Assembly: GCA_043101605.1 (NCBI GenBank)
Contig: JBICIG010000061.1
Span: 1-64,000, forward strand
Origin: JBICIG01 sp043101605
Lineage (GTDB): Bacteria > Planctomycetota > Phycisphaerae > Phycisphaerales > UBA1924
DNA: 64,000 bases
Direction: 5' to 3'
Shown in pieces: positions 23,866 to 31,028 of this stretch. The position numbers were made by a program, and so were the translations under genes. The first letter of the stretch is position 1. The number at the start of each line of letters is the position of its first letter. A model generated the notes under the pieces. The model searched no databases. It was not told the origin of the DNA and saw only the letters and a list, made by a program, of their open reading frames with translations.

Positions 23866-25010
23866 CGCGCATCGCCCGCAGAATCTACTTGACTCCCTGT
23901 TTGATTCGCACCATTCGCGGGCGGGAACTGATAGACACCCGGTCGACCGGGTGCAGGAGAAGATAGATCAGACATCGCCGCACGCCTCGCATCGACAAGG
24001 ATCGAAGCGATGACCTCTGCAACTTCGCGGGGCTCCCCGTTCTTGGCAAGAGAGTCAGCGACTTGTTTGATCTCTCTCTCTCGAGCCGAGTCCGGAGAGC
24101 GAAACCGCTGCTCGAACTCCTGAACGCGCTGTTGCAACATGCCTCGAATGCGTCCCTCCTCGTCGCCGTGAACACCACCCTCCTCGACCGGACGAAACTC
24201 TTCCAGAGCGGGCGCAAAGAGATGACCTGGGTCCTCGACGATCCTCTGGTAGTCCCTCATGGCCGCATCGAAGATGCCATTGATCACGTCATCAACATCG
24301 GTGCCGAAGTCGACTGGGCGATCATAACCGAGTCCGCTTTCAGCACCGTAAGAATCCGGAAGGGTTGGATTGACATCGCGAGATCTCGACATTGGTGTCG
24401 CAGCACCCTGCCGCCTATGCGAGTGACCTTGTGTCTCACCGCCAAATTCGACAGGAACAAGCGGCACCGAAGGGCCAGTCGGCCCGAAGAGCCTCGCCAT
24501 CGAATATCGGATCTTTCCGAATGAGGTAAGACTGGGACCCCTAGGGAAACCAATCCCCTTGAACTCGAGGCCCACAGAGACTGTGGCACCCCATGACGGC
24601 TCAGGTCTCGAATAGCCAAGTTCGGTATCAAAACCCCTGTTCTCTGCCATGAGAACGAGAAGATCACAACTGAAAGATGAGACAGTTGACTCGTAGTAGG
24701 CCGACAGCCCAAATCGGGCGAAGTATCCCTTCAAAAAGCGTTTTGCGTGTTCGCAGCGACGACTTGGCATCTTCCGCAGATCGGCGACCCCCGGATTGCC
24801 ACGCGAAGCCTCTCGCTTGACACGAAGGTCGGATTGATCCGCAGAGCCTCTCGCACCCGGATCCGGGAGTGTGAACGGGCCCGAAGGCTCGATCTCGTGA
24901 TAGTCCACTCGATAGCTTGGAAGTTTGTCTTGGGCAAGACAAATTGTCATTGACGCCGAAGAAGTGACTACCAGAGCGGCAAACTGCTGCATGAGCCAGT
25001 TCCTACGCAT
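23862..25010 (-). CDS. hypothetical exported protein, partner of the preceding gene
   Basis: The 382-residue product is not recognised. It carries a plausible signal peptide (MQQFAALVVTSSASMTICLA, cleavage before QDKLP) and is otherwise hydrophilic, with a proline- and glycine-rich middle and a charged helical C-terminal third (residues 270-350, REREIKQVADSLAKNGEP). No catalytic motif or repeat stands out. The next gene starts inside its stop codon. Together the two make a lower-GC cassette of about 1.6 kb ending some 320 bases before tRNA-Gly. They may be envelope proteins acting together; nothing in the sequence says what they do. Confidence 0.6.
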   Translation of the reverse strand: MRRNWLMQQFAALVVTSSASMTICLAQDKLPSYRVDYHEIEPSGPFTLPDPGARGSADQSDLRVKREASRGNPGVADLRKMPSRRCEHAKRFLKGYFARFGLSAYYESTVSSFSCDLLVLMAENRGFDTELGYSRPEPSWGATVSVGLEFKGIGFPRGPSLTSFGKIRYSMARLFGPTGPSVPLVPVEFGGETQGHSHRRQGAATPMSRSRDVNPTLPDSYGAESGLGYDRPVDFGTDVDDVINGIFDAAMRDYQRIVEDPGHLFAPALEEFRPVEEGGVHGDEEGRIRGMLQQRVQEFEQRFRSPDSAREREIKQVADSLAKNGEPREVAEVIASILVDARRAAMSDLSSPAPGRPGVYQFPPANGANQTGSQVDSAGDAR

Positions 25011-25132
25011 TTATCGTGCTCCTGAAGTCTCCGACAAGCATTTGAGTTTCTGCAAGCCTATCGGGGGGCACGAGGGACTGCAAAGGCCTGTCCAGGGAAC
25101 ATCCATCGAAGGTAGTTCCTAAAGCCGGGTGC

Positions 25133-25163
25133 CACCGTCTGTCGGCGAGAGCCGCAGACGGTG
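25133..25163 (-). terminator. strong GNRA-capped hairpin in the gap after tRNA-Gly
   Basis: The non-coding stretch 25011-25326 has no credible gene. Its clearest feature is this dyad: CACCGTCTG (25133-25141) pairs with CAGACGGTG (25155-25163), and inside it CGGC pairs with GCCG. Read on the plus strand the loop is GAGA and the stem has one bulged T, about 13 bp in all. It could be a second terminator behind tRNA-Gly, a leader structure for the gene starting at 25010, or part of a small RNA. Confidence 0.45.
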
Positions 25164-25295
25164 CGTGACGAATGGCCCGCCGCTGCCGTTCCCGAGAATA
25201 CCGCGAGTGGCCGCGTGCCCAAAGCCCGCGGCTGCGCGCTGACCCGGCCCCACCGCCTCCAGCCGACCCAGCCCCCCACTCCCCAGAACGACCAC

Positions 25296-25318
25296 AGGCC
25301 GCCCCGATCGGGCGGCCT
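25296..25318 (-). terminator. terminator of tRNA-Gly
   Basis: A perfect 9-bp stem (AGGCCGCCC at 25296-25304, GGGCGGCCT at 25310-25318) with a 5-nt loop begins 9 bases after the 3' end of tRNA-Gly on the minus strand. Its position suggests it ends the tRNA transcript; no T-run follows. Confidence 0.6.
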
Positions 25319-25326
25319 GCGTCAAG

Positions 25327-25398
25327 AGCGGGTGATCGGATTCGAACCGACGACATTCACGTTGGCAACGTGACGCTCTACCACTGAGCTACACCCGC
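25327..25398 (-). tRNA. tRNA-Gly (GCC)
   Basis: A 72-nt cloverleaf on the minus strand: acceptor GCGGGTG/CACCCGC, D-stem GCTC/GAGC, anticodon stem TCACG/CGTGA around TTGCCAA (anticodon GCC), and T-arm GTCGG-TTCGAAT-CCGAT with one wobble. CCA is not encoded. The low-GC gene pair lies on its 3' side and dsbD on its 5' side. Confidence 0.95.
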
Positions 25399-25640
25399 GT
25401 TGCCTGCACCGGGTCGGCCGAGCCGTCCCGAGCGGAGGAAACCTAGCCGGGGTCGGCGGGGGAGTCAACGCCCCCGGCCGGGCCGACGCGTTCGAGCCCG
25501 CCCGCCGGGCCCGGTCGCCCGGATCGGGCAAGCCGGGCAAGCCCGGCCGAGCGGGTATCGGGCCCCAGGGCTCAGCCCGGTCGCAGGCCGGCCGTCGCCC
25601 CGGTCCGGTCGGCTCGATCGGTCGCACCCACGGCCCCGAG

Positions 25641-27755
25641 TCACTCCGCCCGGATGCCCACCTCGGCCAGAGCCCGCACGACATCGCCCGAGACATACGC
25701 CGTCGCGAGCCACGGCTCGTCGCGGCCCTTGCCGTAGATCGCCAGCAGCGGCGGGCCCGGGAAGTCACCGAGTTCCTTGAGCAGGTCCCACCCGGGGGCC
25801 TTGGTGCTCGTCAGGTCCACCTTCATCATCACGACATCGTCGCGCTCGAGCAGGCCGCGGACCGGGTCGGTCGCGAGGTACGCGTCCTCGAGAAACTTGC
25901 AGTTGAGGCACCAGTCGGCGGTGAAGTCGAGGACGACGACGAACCCCTCCCGCCGGGCGTACTCGAACAGCGGCTTGGAGTAGTCGATCCAGGTGCTGGT
26001 GATCAACGCCGTCCCGCCCGATTCCAGGGCCCTCGCCTCGGCTTCCTCCGCGGCGGCGACCTGCTTCTCGTATCGGTCGCGCGCGTTGTGGGTGGTGTTG
26101 ACCGCCAGCGCCACCGCCCCGCCCCCGATCAGCAGCCCGATGAGCGAGAAGACCACGCGGGGGACCGGCTTGCGGGTGATCTGGATCGTGCGCACGATCA
26201 GCCACAGCCCGGCAAGCCCGGCGACGATCGCGATCGCCCACCAGTGAAGCTGCTTGGCGAGGTAGGGGTAGTCGCTGACCAGCGCGATGAGCCCCGCCCC
26301 GACGAAGTACGCCGACGCGGCGATCATCAGCAGCCCCATCACCTGCTTGACCAGTTCGCTTGCCGGGCCCGTCCGCGGGATGCGCTCGACCCACGAGGGC
26401 TTGGCCGCGAGCACCGCGTAGGGCAGGGCCATTCCGACGCCCAGTCCGCCGAAGATCGTCAGGATGGTGATCGGCGGCAGGGTGGCGCTCCCGGCGAGCA
26501 GCCCGCCGGCGACGAATCCGAAACACGGCATGCCCAGCACCGCCGTCATCACGCCGAACAGGAACGATCCGCCGGGCGAATCGGCCTTGGGGCTGACCAT
26601 GTAGACCGACTGCGGCAGTTGGATCTGGAACATCCCCATGATCCCGACGCCCATTGCCGCGAGGATCAGCCCGATCGCGAGCGTCACCCACCAGATGCCA
26701 AAGAGCCGCGAGGGATCGCTGAACCCGCTCAGGAACGCCACGGGAAGCCCGAGCCCGACCCAGAACGCGACCACCCCCACCGCCATCCACAGCCCCAGGA
26801 CCAGGCTCCGCCCGGGCGTGCCCGCGTGCTGGCTGATCGTGTGCACCTTGATCGGGATCACCGGCAGGACGCACGGCGTCAGATTCAGGATCAGCCCCCC
26901 CACCGCCGCCAGCCCGCCGATGACGAGGATGCCCACGAAGCCGTCGGGACGGGGCAGGTCCATGCCGAAGAACTTGGGGCGGGCCGGGGCTGCGACGACC
27001 GCCTCCGGCTCGACGGCGGCCGCCGCGTCGCCGCCGGGGGCCGGGGGCGCCTCCCCCGCCGCCGCCATTCGATCGAACACGCTCGCATCGAACGCCGCGA
27101 ACGGCACGACCTCGGCGTCGCTCGCGTCTTCGACGACCTCGAAGGTGATCGCGAGCGTCTCGGTCGTCGGCGCGAGGCAACTGGTCTCGTCGCACGCCTG
27201 GTAGAAGACCTCGACGCTGATCGTCCGCTCGCCGGGCTCGGCGTCGTCGGCGATGCGGATCGGCAGGAACGCGATCGCCCGCCCGGCGAGGGTCATCGCC
27301 TCGACCGGCTGGAAGGTCTTGGGATCGGGCACAAGCGCGCTCTTGAGTTCGGGCCACTGCACCGGGCCCGCCACGCCGATGCCCGCGAGACCCTCGGCGA
27401 CGCCGATGGAGGTCCAGGTGTCGAGGCTGCCGACGAACTCCCGCAGCGAGTCGCTCAACACGCCGGCCTGCTCCACCGGCGGCCAGGAGTGCCAGCCCCG
27501 GCTGTGCTCCAGCGTCACCGCCACCACCAGGCGGCCACCCGGCTCGACCCGGGTGCGGTCCTGTCGGGCTGAGACCGAAATTTCAGGCCCGAACGCCGCC
27601 CGCCCGAAATCGGGCTGACCGGCCGCCGCGACCGAACCCGATCCCGCGGACGCGGGGGAGGCGAGCAGCCCCACCAGCAGCAGCCCCCAGAGCCCCGCGA
27701 GGGCCTGTGGAAGCGCCGGGCGGCGTCGGCGGGTCGAACGAAGCGGGCGGGTCAT
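25641..27755 (-). CDS. dsbD: thiol:disulfide interchange protein DsbD
   Basis: The protein (about 704 residues) moves electrons from cytoplasmic thioredoxin to exported disulfides. All three DsbD parts are visible. A signal peptide and an N-terminal periplasmic domain carry YQACDETSC, the active cysteine pair. The membrane core of about eight spans contains LTPCVLPVIPIKV and MPCFGFVAGG, with its two reactive cysteines. A C-terminal thioredoxin domain carries FTADWCLNCKFLE. A glycine- and alanine-rich linker replaces the usual short one before the core. Two start codons, ATGCACATG at 27761 and 27755, follow an AGGA; the second has better spacing. It is divergent from fliM. Likely partners are periplasmic or cytochrome-maturation thioredoxins not present here. 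Confidence 0.9.
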   Translation of the reverse strand: MTRPLRSTRRRRPALPQALAGLWGLLLVGLLASPASAGSGSVAAAGQPDFGRAAFGPEISVSARQDRTRVEPGGRLVVAVTLEHSRGWHSWPPVEQAGVLSDSLREFVGSLDTWTSIGVAEGLAGIGVAGPVQWPELKSALVPDPKTFQPVEAMTLAGRAIAFLPIRIADDAEPGERTISVEVFYQACDETSCLAPTTETLAITFEVVEDASDAEVVPFAAFDASVFDRMAAAGEAPPAPGGDAAAAVEPEAVVAAPARPKFFGMDLPRPDGFVGILVIGGLAAVGGLILNLTPCVLPVIPIKVHTISQHAGTPGRSLVLGLWMAVGVVAFWVGLGLPVAFLSGFSDPSRLFGIWWVTLAIGLILAAMGVGIMGMFQIQLPQSVYMVSPKADSPGGSFLFGVMTAVLGMPCFGFVAGGLLAGSATLPPITILTIFGGLGVGMALPYAVLAAKPSWVERIPRTGPASELVKQVMGLLMIAASAYFVGAGLIALVSDYPYLAKQLHWWAIAIVAGLAGLWLIVRTIQITRKPVPRVVFSLIGLLIGGGAVALAVNTTHNARDRYEKQVAAAEEAEARALESGGTALITSTWIDYSKPLFEYARREGFVVVLDFTADWCLNCKFLEDAYLATDPVRGLLERDDVVMMKVDLTSTKAPGWDLLKELGDFPGPPLLAIYGKGRDEPWLATAYVSGDVVRALAEVGIRAE

Positions 27756-27958
27756 GTGCATGGTTCCTGTATGAAGCCGCCGATCTGAAGCCGCCGGAGC
27801 CCCGGATTGTTCCCTCCCTCGGCCCGCCGAGCCTGTCCGGGCCCCGTGCACCCCCGTCGAGCGGGCGGCGGGCGGGTTCAAGATCGGGCCCGGGATGGTC
27901 CGATGACACTCCGGGATCCCGCCCCGATCCGGCGATCGGGGCACGCCGAGGTGCGTTG

Positions 27959-29050
27959 ATGGGCGATGTGCTCGACCAATCCGAGATCGACCGGCTGCTG
28001 TCGGCCGTCGATGCCGGCATGGTCGAAGAAGCCCCCTCGCATGAGCGGATCTTTTCGCGGCACGCCCGCGATCCGGAGTCCCTCGATGTCCGCTCCTACG
28101 ACTTCAAACGCCCCGAACGCGTCAGCAAGGACCAGATGCGGGCGCTGCAGACGCTCCACGAGGGCTTCGCGCGGAACTTCGGCGCCTCGCTGAGCGGGTT
28201 CCTCCGCACGATCGTCGAGGTCAAGATCGCCGTCTGCGAGCAGATGACCTACTCGGAGTTCATCTCCGGGCTGCCCAACCCCACCTCGTTCAACCTGATC
28301 GAGTCGAGTTCGCTCGAAGGGCAGATGTGCCTGGAGATGAGCCCGCTGATCATCTACCCGATCATCGACCGCCTGCTCGGGGGGTCGAGCCACGACCTGT
28401 TCATCCCCCAGCGCCCGATGACGATCATCGAGGGGCGGCTGATCGGGAATGTCATGAAGCGCGGACTCGCGGTGCTCGCCGAGGCGTGGGAGGGCGTCCG
28501 CAAGATGACCTTCCATGTCGCCGCGACCGAGAGCAACCCCCAACTCGTCCAGATCGTCCCGCCCAACGAGGTCGTCGTGGTCATCGGATTCGAGATCAAG
28601 CTCTCCAACCGGGCCGGCACGATGAATCTGTGCATCCCCTACAAGGTCATCGAGCCCGTCGTTGAGAAGCTCAGCGCCCAGAACTGGTTCAGCGCCTCGC
28701 GCCTGACCAGCTCCCAGACCCTCCGCGACTCGATCGCCGGCCGCCTCGGGAGGGCCCCGGTCCAGGTCACGGGGGTGCTCGGCGAGACCACCATCACCAT
28801 GCGCGACCTCATCGATCTCTCGGTCGGGGATGTCATCATCATGGACAAGCCCGCGACCGAACCCGTGCTCGTCGGCGTCGAGGGCGAGCCCAAGTTCCGG
28901 GCCCTGATGGGGCAGCACCGCGGCAAGCGGGCCCTGCGGATTCTCTCGGCCGTCCGGGACTCCGAACGCCCCTTCGCCGACGCGCCCTCCGCCCCCGGGC
29001 CCGCCCCGGCCCCGGAGAAGTCCGCCAAACCCCGTGACGCCGACGGTTGA
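27959..29050 (+). CDS. fliM: flagellar motor switch protein FliM
   Basis: The 363-residue protein is FliM, a C-ring component that binds phosphorylated CheY and sets rotation direction. It begins with DVLDQSEIDRLLSAV, the conserved CheY-binding N-terminal peptide, continues with YDFKRPERVSKDQMRALQ, and ends in a FliN-homologous SpoA domain (TTITMRDLIDLSVGDVI ... FRALMGQHRGKRALRI). A proline- and alanine-rich tail of about 25 residues follows. The ATG at 27959 is just ahead of the conserved peptide; upstream frame is GC-rich shadow. No other flagellar gene is in the window, so fliM is separated from fliN and the basal-body operon. A strong hairpin at 29321-29355 may mark the end of its transcript. 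Confidence 0.95.
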   Translation: MGDVLDQSEIDRLLSAVDAGMVEEAPSHERIFSRHARDPESLDVRSYDFKRPERVSKDQMRALQTLHEGFARNFGASLSGFLRTIVEVKIAVCEQMTYSEFISGLPNPTSFNLIESSSLEGQMCLEMSPLIIYPIIDRLLGGSSHDLFIPQRPMTIIEGRLIGNVMKRGLAVLAEAWEGVRKMTFHVAATESNPQLVQIVPPNEVVVVIGFEIKLSNRAGTMNLCIPYKVIEPVVEKLSAQNWFSASRLTSSQTLRDSIAGRLGRAPVQVTGVLGETTITMRDLIDLSVGDVIIMDKPATEPVLVGVEGEPKFRALMGQHRGKRALRILSAVRDSERPFADAPSAPGPAPAPEKSAKPRDADG

Positions 29051-29449
29051 CCCCGCCCCGGGCGGAACTCTACAGTTCGGCAACGGTCCGGTTCGAGCCG
29101 GCGTCCATGGGGATGCCGCCCTCGCGCCGGCTGAGGTGTGTGTCATGGCATCCGACCATGTTCGTTGATGTGCGTCCATTGATGGACGGCCGAACCCGGC
29201 CGGTCTCGCGTCCGCACGCGATCCCGGTGGAGTTCGGCACCCGGCCGAGGGAGGCCCGCGCGATGAGGTGATCGCGGGCTCCATCGAGGACGCCCCCGCA
29301 GGACGCGGGGCGGACTGGTCGGGTCACGGGCGCGGGCCGTTCCGCGTCGTGACCCTCGTTCGTTTCTGAGCCGATCGCGGCTCGCGGCAGTCAGAGCAAC
29401 CAGCGCCGCTTGGCGGCGCCCAGACAACCCGGCAATTCGGAGACAGATC
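29051..29449 (+). other. long structured non-coding leader between fliM and nusA
   Basis: No open frame in these 399 bases looks like a gene. The downstream half is rich in dyads: the large hairpin at 29321-29355, and a 7-bp stem GCGCCGC/GCGGCGC (29403-29409, 29413-29419) close to the nusA ribosome-binding site GGAG (29439-29442). RimP, which precedes nusA in most bacteria, is absent. The stretch probably holds the fliM terminator, the nusA promoter and a structured 5' leader, possibly for autoregulation by NusA. Confidence 0.5.
29321..29355 (+). terminator. intrinsic-terminator-like hairpin before nusA
   Basis: GGGTCACG (29321-29328) pairs with CGTGACCC (29348-29355), and within it CGCGG (29331-29335) pairs with CCGCG (29342-29346), giving a 13-bp stem with a small internal asymmetry. 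It is followed by the T-rich TCGTTCGTTTCT, unusual in this genome. This would be a good terminator for fliM or an attenuator of the nusA operon. Confidence 0.6.
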
Positions 29450-30883
29450 GTGAACACCCAGGAAATGATGCGGATCCTCGACTCGATCGCCCGCGATCGC
29501 AACATCGACCGTCAGTTGCTCATCCACGACCTCGAGCAGGCGATGGTGTCGGCGGCGCGCAAGCACTTCGGGACCCTCGACGCCGAGGAGTTCCAGTGCA
29601 CCGTCGACCCGCTCTCCGGGCAGATCAGCATCACGCGCCACGGCGAGCCCATGGAGATGGAGCCCGCCGCCTTCGGCCGCATCGCCGCCCAGACCTTCAA
29701 GCAGGTCATGATCCAGCGCTTCCGCGACGACGAGCGCAGCGCCATCTTCGAGCAGTTCAGCAAGCTCATCGGGACGATCGGCACCGGCGTCGCCCAGCGC
29801 TACGAGGGCAGCGCGCTGGTCGTCACCCTCGATCGCGCCGAGTCCTTCATGCCCCGCTCCGAGCAGATCCCCGGCGAGCAGTTCAACCCGGGCGACCGCG
29901 TCCGCTGCCTCATCCTCGATGTCCGCGACATGGGCAGCCAGGTGAAGATCGTCATCAGCCGCGCCCACCCGGACTTCATCAAGCGCCTCTTCGAGGTCGA
30001 GGTCCCCGAGGTCGCCGAACGCATCATCGAGATCAAGGCAATGGCCCGCGAGGCGGGTTTCCGCACCAAGATCGCCGTCAGCTCCATCGACTCCAAGGTC
30101 GACGCCGTCGGCGCCTGCGTCGGCGTGCGCGGCAGCCGCATCAAGAACATCGTCGACGAGCTCAACGGCGAGAAGATCGACATCGTCCGCTGGAACGAGA
30201 GCTCGCAGATCCTCATCCAGAACGCCCTCAAGCCCGCCGAGGTCGCCGAGATCAGCCTCTGCTTTGAGCTCGGACGCGCCACCGTCGTCGTCCGCGACGA
30301 TCAGCTCAGCCTGGCGATCGGCAAGCGCGGGCAGAATGTCCGCCTCGCCGCCCGCCTGACCGGGTGGGACATCGACATCCTCACCCCCGAGGAATTCAAC
30401 AAGGGCCTCGAGATCATGAGCGACCTCATGCTCTCGGTCGAGGGTATCGGCGAGGAGATGGTCGACCGGCTCGCGACGCTCGGCATGGTCAGCGTCTTCG
30501 ATCTCGAGGAGGTCGGGGCCGAGGTCATCGCCAACGAGCTCGAGATCGACGACACGCTGGCCGCCCGACTCATCGAGGCCGCCAGCGTCCGCGCCAAGGT
30601 CGTCGCCGAGCAGCAGGAGCAGGACAAGATCGAGGCCGAGAAGCGCCGCGCCGAGGAGGAGGCCGCCGCCCGCGCCCTGCTCTCGGGCGAGACCGGTGCC
30701 GGCGAACTCGACGCCGACACCGCCGCGGCCGCGATCCTGGGCATGGGCTCGCTCGCCCCGGCGCGCGAACCCGCCAAGGACCAGGACGCCGAGCAGAGCA
30801 ACCAACACAACGACGAAGAAGCGAGCTCCGGCGGCGAGGACGCCGACGCCCGCGCTGCCGACATCCTCGGCGGGAATTCGTAA
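29450..30883 (+). CDS. nusA: transcription termination/antitermination protein NusA
   Basis: The 477-residue protein binds RNA polymerase and RNA to control pausing and termination. It has the N-terminal RNAP-binding domain (residues 1-130), an S1 domain (about 135-200, GSALVVTLDRAESFMPRSE), and two KH domains (about 205-345, DAVGACVGVRGSRIKNIV and DDQLSLAIGKRGQNVRLAAR). A short C-terminal helix-hairpin-helix region and a charged alanine/glutamate-rich tail with QQEQDKIEAEKRR follow. The GTG at 29450 has GGAG 7 bases upstream. It heads an operon with infB, ylxP and rbfA, the order seen in many bacteria, but without rimP. The acidic tail is longer than in minimal NusA proteins and may mediate additional contacts. 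Confidence 0.95.
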   Translation: MNTQEMMRILDSIARDRNIDRQLLIHDLEQAMVSAARKHFGTLDAEEFQCTVDPLSGQISITRHGEPMEMEPAAFGRIAAQTFKQVMIQRFRDDERSAIFEQFSKLIGTIGTGVAQRYEGSALVVTLDRAESFMPRSEQIPGEQFNPGDRVRCLILDVRDMGSQVKIVISRAHPDFIKRLFEVEVPEVAERIIEIKAMAREAGFRTKIAVSSIDSKVDAVGACVGVRGSRIKNIVDELNGEKIDIVRWNESSQILIQNALKPAEVAEISLCFELGRATVVVRDDQLSLAIGKRGQNVRLAARLTGWDIDILTPEEFNKGLEIMSDLMLSVEGIGEEMVDRLATLGMVSVFDLEEVGAEVIANELEIDDTLAARLIEAASVRAKVVAEQQEQDKIEAEKRRAEEEAAARALLSGETGAGELDADTAAAAILGMGSLAPAREPAKDQDAEQSNQHNDEEASSGGEDADARAADILGGNS

Positions 30884-31028
30884 GCCCGCGAACCACTGAC
30901 GCATCCCGGCGAGGCTCGCCGGGGTGCACGACGACGGACTGGAAGACGGACTCAAGAGCGGGCATCGGCGGAGCAGCCGCCCCCCGACTCCCCGGGCACA
31001 GACCGGGACACTCGATTCGGAGAAGGCT

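Noticed and set aside
19978..25010. A defence island made of the nuclease-like gene and the low-GC gene pair
   Set aside because: The genes are separated by ordinary genes, and no methylase, helicase, toxin, NTPase or integrase accompanies them. Low GC alone does not make a system.
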